Source: CBDAQA01 sp965247815
Lineage (GTDB): Bacteria > Planctomycetota > Phycisphaerae > Tepidisphaerales > Tepidisphaeraceae
Length of the DNA stretch: 64,000 nt
Assembly (NCBI GenBank): GCA_965247815.1
Contig: CBDFHW010000006.1
Coordinates: forward strand, 1-64,000
Direction of reading: 5' to 3'
Part shown: positions 26,526-35,300 of the stretch, in pieces
Layout: each line of letters begins with the position of its first letter
Numbering within the stretch: the first letter of the stretch is position 1
Notes under the pieces: generated by a model
Seen by the model: only the letters and a program-made list of their open reading frames with translations
Told to the model about the DNA's origin: nothing
Databases searched by the model: none
Program-made: the position numbers and the translations under genes

Positions 26526-29500
26526 CCCAACACCATCGCCAGCAACGCCGGCAAAACGACTAACACCAACGGCAGTTGCACGACCAGCCCGGCGACGATC
26601 GCGATCGCCAGCGGTTGCAACATTCCCGCGCCGTGCCCGACATTCAACGCCAGCGGCAGCAGCGCGAGGATCGCCGCGAGCGTGGTCATCGTGATCGCCC
26701 GCATGCGGTGGTTCCCGGCCGTGATCAGCCGGTCGGTGAACAAAAGGCCTTTGTGGTCTTCGTCGGCGTATTCGGAGTAATAAAAGATCGCCACTTCGGT
26801 CACGTTCCCGACGATCATGACCATTCCCATCATCGACGCGATGTTCAGCTCCGTGCCCGTCAGCCAGAGGCCTATGAACACGCAGGCGACTGCGAGCACC
26901 GTCAGCGACAGGATCGCCCCGGCGACGCGGAAACTTTCGTACATGAACAGCAGCAGCAGGAAAACCAGCGCCCCGCCGGCGAGGATCACACCGATCGTGC
27001 CCCGGAACGCGACCTGTTGCTCTTGGTATTGACCGCCCAGGGCATAGCGAACGGTGCCCGGGATCAGTCCCGGTTTCCCAAGCGCCTCCCGCACGTCCTT
27101 TATCGTCGAGCCGAGGTCGCGGGTACTCCTGGCGGAGACCGAAACCACGCGCTTCTGATTTTCCCGGGTGATCTCCGGTTGCCCGGGAATCAGTTCGAAC
27201 GTCGCGACACGCCCGAGCGGAAACAGATGCCCGTCCGGTGCCCGCAGTTGCAGCAGCGCCAGGTCGTCGGTGGTTTTGCGGAGCCGGCCGGGGGTCCAGA
27301 CACGGACCCCGGTCAGTTTCTGGCCCTCTTGAATCTGGGTCGTCACGCTGCCGGTCAGCAGGTCATTCACGCCGCGGGTCAGACCGTCGGGATCAACGCC
27401 TTCGAGCGATGCTTTCACGCGGTCGACTTTCACGTCGATGGCATCACCCGCCGGGACGATACCGCTTTTAATCGAATCCACCCCGGGGATTTTCGCCAAA
27501 ACGGCCACGACTTTCGGTGCCAGGTCGGTCAGGACCACTTCGTCGTCGCTGAACAGATTCACCACGACCGGCTGCGGGTCACCGGTCAGGTCGCCGAGCA
27601 AATCCTCCATCAGCTGCGCGGGATCGACGTCGATGCCCGGTACATTTTTGTCCACTTCGTCATGAAACGATTGCATCACGTCCTGGATCGATCGGCGGGG
27701 CAGCGGTTTCAGGCGGACGAAGAAGTCGCCGTTGTTGGTCTCGCTAAGGTCACCGCCGAGGCTCAGCCCCGTCCTTCGCGAATAGGTTTGCACTTCGGGA
27801 GTGTTCCGCAGAATTTTTTCGACCTGCCCGAGCAGACGGTTCATTTCGGTGATCGACGCGCCGGGAGGGCCCGTGTAATCGAACGTGAATCCCCCTTCGT
27901 CGATCGACGGGATCACCCCGCTTTCGACCCCGCTGAAAGCCAGGTAGCCACAGACGACCACCGGGACGATCAATAGCACGGTGACCCAGGGCCGTTTCAG
28001 CAGCAATCGCATCGACCGGTCGTAGGCCCGTTCGGAAATCACGGTGACACGGCCGCGGCCTGTTTCGGGTTTGACGTTGCGCAGCAGCCGCACCGCCAGG
28101 ACCGGGATCACCAGCCAGGCGACGGCGAACGACACAATGAGGCTGGTCGCCATGGAAAGCGACAACGCGGCGAAGAACGCGCCGAATACGCCCACCAAAA
28201 AGATTGGTGGAATATGAATAACGATCGTGGAAAGGGATGAACCGGCCAGCGGGTGCGAAAATTCGTTGGCGGCGCTGAGGACCGTCTCCCCGGCGGTGCC
28301 GGTGCGGCCGTGCAGTCGTCGGACGATGTGTTCGGACACCACGATCGCGTCGTCGATGATCAATCCGACGGCGGCGGCCATACCCCCGAGCGTCATGATG
28401 TTGAAGCTTTGCCCGAGCGCGTAAAGCACCAGGGCGGTGACGGCGAGCACGACCGGAACGGCAATGGCGGCGATCAGGGTCATCCGCCAGTTCCTGAGAA
28501 ACAGCAGCAGGATCAGCGCCGCCAGCGCGACGCCGATCAGCACGGCGTCCCTGACACCGGTTGCCGACGCGGTGATCAGATCGCTCTGGTCGTACCAGCA
28601 ACTGACGGTCACGTCGGTGGGCAGGTGTTTTTGCTCGGCCTGCAACGCGTCGCGAATGCCGGCGGCGATCTGGACCGTGTTCCCACCGGGCTGCTGGAAG
28701 ACGTTGATCAGCACGCAGTCGCGGCCGTCGGCGGTGGTCTGGATGTATTGTGGCTGCACCGCCCGGGTGATGACCGCGACATCGGCCAGCAGCGTGATCC
28801 CGCCGTTCCCGGATTTGAGCACGGTCTGACCGATCTCGTCGATCGATCTGAACCGGGTGTCGGTCACGACCAGGTAAAGCTTGAACCGGTCATCGACCCG
28901 GCCGACGGCGGTCAGCACGTTGGCGGCCGAGAGCGCGGTCGTGACGTCGGTCAGCGCGATCGCGTGTTCGGCGAGCTTGGCGGGATCGACGGTCACGCGG
29001 TATTCCTCGACGGCCCCGCCGTCGACCCCGATCCGGGCGACCCCCTGCACGGTCGACAACGCCGCGCGAATCTGAAACTGCGCCAGATCATGGAGCTCGG
29101 GCAGCGACCGGGACGCCGATGTCACGCTGTAGGCAATGACCGGGAAGACAGTCGGGTCCATGCGGCGGGTTTCGAACGTGGTCCCCGACGGGAGCGCGGG
29201 CAGGATGCGGGCGATCTGGGCCTGGGCCTGCAGATACGCGGTGGTCATGTCTTCGCCCCAGTCGAAGAACAGCTTGATTTCAGAGCTTCCCCGGCTGGTC
29301 TTGGACCGCACCGTACGGACCCCCGGGATGCCCCGCAGCGCCTCCTCCACCGGCCGGGTCACTTCGACTTCCATCCGCTCGGCCGGGCGGTCACCGGCTT
29401 CAAGGTTGATGCGGATCAACGGAAAGTTGACGTGCGGGAACAGCGACACCGGCAGCGAAAGCGTACCGAGCACGCCGCCGGCGATCAGTGCGATCAGCAG

Positions 29501-29548
29501 AAAGAGAATCGAACGAGTGTGACGACTCGCCCAGGATACGACGTTCAT
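26510..29548 (-). CDS. RND efflux transporter permease
   Basis: This 1012-residue inner-membrane protein has the RND layout: an N-terminal helix (ILFLLIALIAGGVLGTLSLP), a large periplasmic porter domain, six helices, a second porter domain and five more helices. Proton-relay aspartates are visible in GLIIDDAIVVSEHIVRRL. Sequence such as DPAKLAEHAIALTDVTTAL resembles CusA/MdtB-type pumps. No metal-specific methionine set is evident, so the substrate is open. It is the third gene of a coupled operon: its ATG overlaps the stop of the membrane-fusion gene by four bases. It would form a tripartite pump with the two upstream products. Confidence 0.93.
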   Translation of the reverse strand: MNVVSWASRHTRSILFLLIALIAGGVLGTLSLPVSLFPHVNFPLIRINLEAGDRPAERMEVEVTRPVEEALRGIPGVRTVRSKTSRGSSEIKLFFDWGEDMTTAYLQAQAQIARILPALPSGTTFETRRMDPTVFPVIAYSVTSASRSLPELHDLAQFQIRAALSTVQGVARIGVDGGAVEEYRVTVDPAKLAEHAIALTDVTTALSAANVLTAVGRVDDRFKLYLVVTDTRFRSIDEIGQTVLKSGNGGITLLADVAVITRAVQPQYIQTTADGRDCVLINVFQQPGGNTVQIAAGIRDALQAEQKHLPTDVTVSCWYDQSDLITASATGVRDAVLIGVALAALILLLFLRNWRMTLIAAIAVPVVLAVTALVLYALGQSFNIMTLGGMAAAVGLIIDDAIVVSEHIVRRLHGRTGTAGETVLSAANEFSHPLAGSSLSTIVIHIPPIFLVGVFGAFFAALSLSMATSLIVSFAVAWLVIPVLAVRLLRNVKPETGRGRVTVISERAYDRSMRLLLKRPWVTVLLIVPVVVCGYLAFSGVESGVIPSIDEGGFTFDYTGPPGASITEMNRLLGQVEKILRNTPEVQTYSRRTGLSLGGDLSETNNGDFFVRLKPLPRRSIQDVMQSFHDEVDKNVPGIDVDPAQLMEDLLGDLTGDPQPVVVNLFSDDEVVLTDLAPKVVAVLAKIPGVDSIKSGIVPAGDAIDVKVDRVKASLEGVDPDGLTRGVNDLLTGSVTTQIQEGQKLTGVRVWTPGRLRKTTDDLALLQLRAPDGHLFPLGRVATFELIPGQPEITRENQKRVVSVSARSTRDLGSTIKDVREALGKPGLIPGTVRYALGGQYQEQQVAFRGTIGVILAGGALVFLLLLFMYESFRVAGAILSLTVLAVACVFIGLWLTGTELNIASMMGMVMIVGNVTEVAIFYYSEYADEDHKGLLFTDRLITAGNHRMRAITMTTLAAILALLPLALNVGHGAGMLQPLAIAIVAGLVVQLPLVLVVLPALLAMVLGNDER

Positions 29549-30765
29549 TCGCCGGCCCCGTTCGTCGCGGGCTTCGCCCCGGTGCGGGTCTCGTCCACCG
29601 CCATCTTGTCTTCCAGTTCGAGCGCGCCGACCGTGACGACCGAGTCGCCGGCGTGTACGTCGGCGGCGACGATCAGGCTTTCCGCGGCAGTCTGTGTGCC
29701 CAGTTTCACCGAGTGTTTGACGGCCGTTTTATCTTTCACCGTGAAAACGGTGAACCCGTCGTCGTCCGGCAGCACGGCGTTCCGGGGGACGATCAGCCCC
29801 GCGGTCGCCGGGCCGGCAAATTCACCGCGGACGCCGCTATCGAGCAGCAGGTCTGCGTCCGATGCCGGGGTGACGAAAACATCGACCAATCGCGTTTCAG
29901 GATTCACGCGACGCGTGACCAGCCGGACGGTGCCCGCGATCCCGTCGGTCGCGCCGGCGGTGGGGAACAGCTTCACCGCCTGCCCTGCCTTGACCAGGTT
30001 CGACTGCGACGGCTCGACCCCTAGCCGGACTTCGATCCGTCCGGTCGGCAGCACTTCGACCAGCGGCGCGCCGGCGGCGATCAGCTGTCCTTCCTGCACG
30101 TCGACCTTCGCGACGATCCCCGCCGCGGCGGACTTCAGGCTGCGGTGCGAGTCGTCTTGGCCGCGGTTTTTATTCAGGCTGTCGAGCCGGACCTGCGCCG
30201 ATTGCACCGCCTGCTGGGCCGTCGCCAGCTCGGTGTTGGTGGCCAGTTTCAGGTCGAACCGCTGCTGTACTTGCGCGAGGTCTTTGCCGGTCGATTGAAC
30301 GGCGTTTTCAGCTTCCTTCAGGACGAGCTTTGCTTCGGGGCTGGGTTCGACGTCGATCAGCTCGGCGTCCTTGTCGACCGCCTGACCGGCGGTGACGCGG
30401 AGGTGAATGACCCGCGATTCGAACGGCACGGACAACACCGCGATCTCGCCCGGCTGGGCCGTCACCGACCCGTACGCGACCAGCGGCTGCGAGAGCTCGC
30501 CGCTGCGGACGGGGGTCGTTTTCACAGCGGCGGTTCCCGCGGGCTTCTCGGGTTCGCTCGGCTGTGACGTCGGTTTTTCGTCGGGCTCGGCGTGGGCGGT
30601 GGGGATAAAATGCGCCGCCGTTGCCACGACACCGGTCGCGGCCGCGAGCGCGGCGACCCACGCCCATTGGCGTCGGTGTCGAGGCGGGTGCTTGGTTGCG
30701 TCTAATAGCATTGCCGACTGACCTGCCTCGGGCGCGATTGTCGTATCAGGGTTGTCCGTTTTCAT
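29545..30765 (-). CDS. RND efflux periplasmic adaptor (membrane fusion protein)
   Basis: This 406-residue protein has an uncleaved or signal-type N-terminal helix after a long hydrophilic leader (WAWVAALAAATGVVATAAHF). An acidic/proline linker, a biotinyl-lipoyl half motif, a helical hairpin (VLKEAENAVQSTGKDLAQVQQ ... AQQAVQSAQVRLDSL) and beta-barrel domains follow, as in HlyD/CusB adaptors. It has GGGAG upstream of the ATG at 30765. It overlaps both neighbours by four bases (ATGA), as expected for a stoichiometric three-part pump bridging the inner-membrane transporter and the outer-membrane channel. Confidence 0.92.
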   Translation of the reverse strand: MKTDNPDTTIAPEAGQSAMLLDATKHPPRHRRQWAWVAALAAATGVVATAAHFIPTAHAEPDEKPTSQPSEPEKPAGTAAVKTTPVRSGELSQPLVAYGSVTAQPGEIAVLSVPFESRVIHLRVTAGQAVDKDAELIDVEPSPEAKLVLKEAENAVQSTGKDLAQVQQRFDLKLATNTELATAQQAVQSAQVRLDSLNKNRGQDDSHRSLKSAAAGIVAKVDVQEGQLIAAGAPLVEVLPTGRIEVRLGVEPSQSNLVKAGQAVKLFPTAGATDGIAGTVRLVTRRVNPETRLVDVFVTPASDADLLLDSGVRGEFAGPATAGLIVPRNAVLPDDDGFTVFTVKDKTAVKHSVKLGTQTAAESLIVAADVHAGDSVVTVGALELEDKMAVDETRTGAKPATNGAGE

Positions 30766-32210
30766 GGTTTCACTCCCGGCAGTGTCGTCGGCGCGGTGGT
30801 GGACGGCCGCGTCGTTCCCTTACCCGATTCGTCGGAAAAATATCGACCGGCGGCGATCTCCAGCGCGACGCGATTGTCCGCCAGCTGCTGTTGCAGCTTT
30901 AGCAGGTCCAGATTCTTCTGCGACAGCGTGTTCCAGGCGGTGTAATAACTCAGCACGTCGGCCCCGCCGTGATTTACCGCTTCTTTATAGGCGCCGACCA
31001 GCGTTTGCAGGCTCGGTAGCGCGGCTTGAATGTCGGCGATCTGCCTGTTGATGGCGAGAATGTCGGCGACCGCCTGGGCGACATCGGCGCGGGCGTCGAA
31101 CAGCCGGGCGACGTACTCGTCGAACAACCGCTGGCGGGTTGCTTTTTCGGCGGCGACTACGCCCTGGTTGCGGTTGAAAATCGGGATGTCGATCCCCACG
31201 CCCAGCGCGAGGCTGCGCACGGCGGTGTTGTCGCTGTTGCGGGCAAAACCCAGATTGATCTTGGGGAACTGGTCCAGCACGGCGACCACCACGTTCTGTT
31301 CCTGGCTTTGATAACCCTGATAGAGCGCGAGCAGATCGAGCCGGCGTTGTTGCAAGTCGTGCAACAGTTCGTCGATCGGCGGGGGCGCGAATTGAGTGGT
31401 CAGCGACAGTCCGTCGCGGAGCCGAACAGGCGTTTCCGGCGGGACACCCAGCGCACGGTTCAGCAGCAACTGCTGGCGTCTGACGTCTCGGTCGGCCTGC
31501 AACACGACCGCGTGGGCGTCCCGACTCGCGGTCTCCGCGGCGCTCAAGTCCAGCTCTGTTTTAAGCCGTAGACGGGCGGCTTTTTGAATCAGCTGCAGGT
31601 TGTCGGCGAGCCGGTGGTCGACCTGATCGGCGATCCCGCGCTGGGCCAGCAGCGACATCAAATCGTACACCGCGACCTTGGCCGCCTCGGCGGTTTGCCA
31701 TTCCTGCCAGGCGATCTGCAGGTCGACCGACCTGGCATTCAGCGCGGCCGAATTCTGCCGGGCGGCGCGGTCGATCAGCGCGGTGATGTCGTAATTCCCG
31801 CCGATGCCGTACGGGTTGACGTTGCCCGGCACGGTCCCGGAGGTGTTCCATTCGTAGCTCATCGTGAGCTGCGGGTTCGGGAGGATGCCCGCTTGGAGCA
31901 CCGCCGCCCGGGCAATGTTGCGCTGGTCACGCTGGGCGCGGAGCGACGGGTTGAGGAGCACCGCGACCACGGCCGCTTCGTCGGGGGTCAGGCCTTTATC
32001 GGGGTCAAGCCGGACGGGCTCGAGCATCGGGTGGTGCAGCTTGGCCGATCGCGAAATAAGCTCGTCATCAGAAGGCGATTGCAACGCACGATCGACGGCC
32101 GACGGGTCCAACGGCATCGGCTGATATTTTTCGCACCCCGCCATACCTGCAAGGATGCCGATGGTGACACCTGCCACGATCGATGAACTGGCAATGCGGT
32201 GTCGATGCAA
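30762..32210 (-). CDS. TolC-family outer-membrane efflux lipoprotein
   Basis: This 482-residue protein starts with TTG at 32210, with GGAG about nine bases upstream. The leader ends IGILAGMAGCEK, a lipobox-like site, so it is probably a lipoprotein. The body is long amphipathic helices in two repeats, each with the usual TolC/OEP features (PDEAAVVAVLLNPSLRAQRDQRNIARAAVLQAGILPNPQLTMSYEW in the first repeat). It is the first gene of the three-gene pump operon and would form the exit duct. The leader 32211-32339 shows no gene. Confidence 0.9.
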   Translation of the reverse strand: MHRHRIASSSIVAGVTIGILAGMAGCEKYQPMPLDPSAVDRALQSPSDDELISRSAKLHHPMLEPVRLDPDKGLTPDEAAVVAVLLNPSLRAQRDQRNIARAAVLQAGILPNPQLTMSYEWNTSGTVPGNVNPYGIGGNYDITALIDRAARQNSAALNARSVDLQIAWQEWQTAEAAKVAVYDLMSLLAQRGIADQVDHRLADNLQLIQKAARLRLKTELDLSAAETASRDAHAVVLQADRDVRRQQLLLNRALGVPPETPVRLRDGLSLTTQFAPPPIDELLHDLQQRRLDLLALYQGYQSQEQNVVVAVLDQFPKINLGFARNSDNTAVRSLALGVGIDIPIFNRNQGVVAAEKATRQRLFDEYVARLFDARADVAQAVADILAINRQIADIQAALPSLQTLVGAYKEAVNHGGADVLSYYTAWNTLSQKNLDLLKLQQQLADNRVALEIAAGRYFSDESGKGTTRPSTTAPTTLPGVKP

Positions 32211-32339
32211 GAACCCGGCTCCGGTAGACGACCGGGGGCATGGTAGGCGAAATAGATGAACGTTTCATGAAAGCCGGGCGGGCGCATCACGCGGCGCGGA
32301 TTCGTGCACTCGAGGTCGAAGCGCTGAATGCACTGATCA

Positions 32340-35300
32340 TCAGACACCGGCGTATTCCTTCGGGTCCTCGGTGCGGGCGGCGGCGTCGGCCTTGAGCCCT
32401 TCGAGCTGGTGCGGCTGGGGCCAGGGCACCGAACGCGGCGCGGGCGGGTTCACCAGCGGCGCGGCGGCGGGCGTCTGCCCGACGACGATTGCCGGACGGG
32501 TCGCTTCGATCCAGAGCAACCAGACCAGGATCAAGACTACCAACGCAGACGAACCGGCCCAGAGGGGCCACTGCGGTTCGAATAGATCCACCGGCTGTTT
32601 CACTTCAATGGGAGTTCCCGCGGCCACGGTGTAGCAGTTGTCCAACGCGGCCTGCTGCTGCTTCTCGGTTTCGACGAGTGGTTTTAACGAATCCTGCAGC
32701 GTCATTTCGTGCTGCCCCAGATCGTCGGCTTTCGCCCCGGCGCTGCGGGCGTCGTCGAACCGTTTGTGAGCCTTGTCGGCGGCGGCGGTGGCCTGCTCGG
32801 CGGCGACCTTGGCGTCGGCTTCCTTTCGCTCGAGCGCGGCTAGATTGACGCTCATCTTTTCTTTAGTCGATTCCAGAATCAGCCGGCGTTCTTCGGGCGC
32901 GAGCGCGGCGTCGGCGGCGAGCTGCTCGCGGCGACGCGACAGCTTCGAGGCGAGTCTGTCGGCGTCCTGTTGCAAAACGGCGACGAGCGGGTCGGCGTCG
33001 GCCGGCTGGGTCGTGGCCGCGGTCACCGCCGCGCCAGGCGTCGGCGGCGTCGGGCCGGTCGAACCGGCGGGCCGGGACCGGGCGATCTGGTCGTTCAGCT
33101 GACTCAGCTGCTTCTGAAGATCTAGTACCTGCGGGTCGGTGTCGACGTTGATCGGTTTCAACGGGTCACGCGACGAGAGGTCGGCGAGCACTGCGGCGCT
33201 GCTTTCGCGGGCGGTTTTGGCGTCGGCCAGCTGTTGATTCAATTTCGTTGCGTCGGTGTCGAGCTGTTCGATCGTGCTCCGCTCGGGCGTGCTCTGGGCG
33301 AGTTGCAGCTGGATCTTCCGCTGCTCGTCGACGGCGGCGATCGCGTCCTGCGCTTTGGTCCGCTCGGTGCGGGCCGCTTCCAAGGCGTACTGGGCCGAGG
33401 CGCGACGGTCGTCCAGATTGCGGTCGGACGACTTCAATGATTCGAGCATGGCATGCATCTGCTTCACGCCTGCCGGCGGGTCGTAGCTGTAAAATTCGAC
33501 CTGCAGCGTGTCGGCACCGACCCAGGTGACGGCCGACGGGTCTTGCCGCATCTTGTCTAAAGCCGCCGGGTCGTCGGTGATCCCGGTGGAAACCTTGTGC
33601 ATTTTGAGCACCTCGCGGGCGGTCGATATCACGCCCGACGAAGCGAGAAGCGATTTCTGTGACTTCAGGACGTCGTGAGCAGTCTGGCCCGAGACGTTGT
33701 CGAATTTGAGAGTGCCGACGATTGTCGCGCTCGACGGGACGAAGCTGAAGATCGCGCCGAACAGGGCGACGGGGAAGATGATCAGCATCAGGACCAGCAG
33801 CGGCGCTTTGGACCGGCGATAGGGAATCGCCTGCTGGGGGGCGGCGACCGGTTCGGGCGTTTGCTCGGCGGCCAGCTTCTGTTCGATCGCGCGGGTTTCG
33901 CTGGAGTCAGGAACGGTGCCGGGGTTGGGGCGTCCGCCGAACACTTCGACGCCGATCGACGCGGCGTTTTGCGAGAAAACGTCGAGGCTCAGCGGCTTAG
34001 CACCGGCGGGCGATTGCCGGGTGTCGGCCCCGTTGGCAGACTTGCCGATTTCTTTGAGTGTCGGTGGAATTTCGGGCGGCGCGGGCCAGGCGGCCCGGCT
34101 GTCGGTGCCCAAGCCGGTCAGCGACATCGGTGCCGCGTCGGACCGCACGCCGGGGTTGATCGCCGGCCGGGGCGGGGTCAGCGGTCGCTTGAAACCCTGC
34201 GTGTCGTCCGTGCCCGGGGGCGCGGCGTGCGGCGCGGGCTTGGACCGCGTCGGCGCCGGCGGGATCATCCCGCCCAGGCCCGACGGGGCCCGGGACTTGA
34301 AATCGAACACGGCGGCGGGCGTCTGCGGCGGAGGCGCGGACGCTGCGGGTGGCGGGACAGTTAGTTTCAGCGGCATCCCGCCGATGAAACTGCCGCCTTC
34401 GAAGTCGAAACCGAACAACGACGGGCCGGTTCGCGGCCGGGGCGTTTCGGCAGATTCGGTGGACGCCGAAGGTTCGGCCGATTCGGTCGCGATGCCGTTC
34501 GTGTGCGACTCGGTTACGGTTGTCGTTTCAGAATCTTCAGGGAGTTCGGCGTTGATGACCGCGGTGCCTGTGGCAGCGTCGGATTCCGCATCAGGTTCGG
34601 CGTCGCCGAATTCGAGAAAATCCAAGTCGTCTTCGGTGCCGTGCGGGTCTTCGGAGAGCCCCTCGGCGGCGGTCACGACCTCTTCGACCGGAGTGGTCGC
34701 CTCGGCGACGGGTTGCGTTTCGCCGGACTCTTCGAGGATCAGATCGTCGACCGATTCGACCGGGGCCGATGCGTCGTCGAGCCATTCGAATGCGTCAGGG
34801 TCGGCGGCGGTCGCCGGTGCCGGCAGCGCGTCCGCGGTCGAGATTTCTTCGAGTCCTTCGATGACGGCAGTACCGTCTTCGACGGTCAGTAATTCTTCGG
34901 TTTCCGGCAGCGATTCGGTGATCGATTCGCTGACCGGTACCATTGCAACACTGGCGGCGTCGTCGGCGGCGGATTGCAGATCGCCGGGGATGTATTCATT
35001 AATGACGACGCTGATCTCGCCTGTTTGCGGCTCGGTCGAGATGACGGCCGAGCCTTCGGGGACGAAATTGCCCATCGGCACCGCGGCCTCGTCACCGAGG
35101 ACGGTTTCGACGTCGATCGGGGTTTCGTCGACCGCGAACCCGGTCACAGAATCACTGCTATCCACCGGGTCGAAATTCAGATTCGACAACGGCGGGTCGG
35201 CCAGCGGCGAAGCAGTCTCGATGGTATGGGCGACGTTTTCGGCGTCAGTGCCAGGAATAGTTTCAGCTTCGGTGACGGTGACGTTTTCGACGCCGATGTC

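Noticed and set aside
28253..30298. 681-residue plus-strand open frame opposite the efflux operon
   Set aside because: It spans two well-identified genes on the other strand and shows shadow composition.
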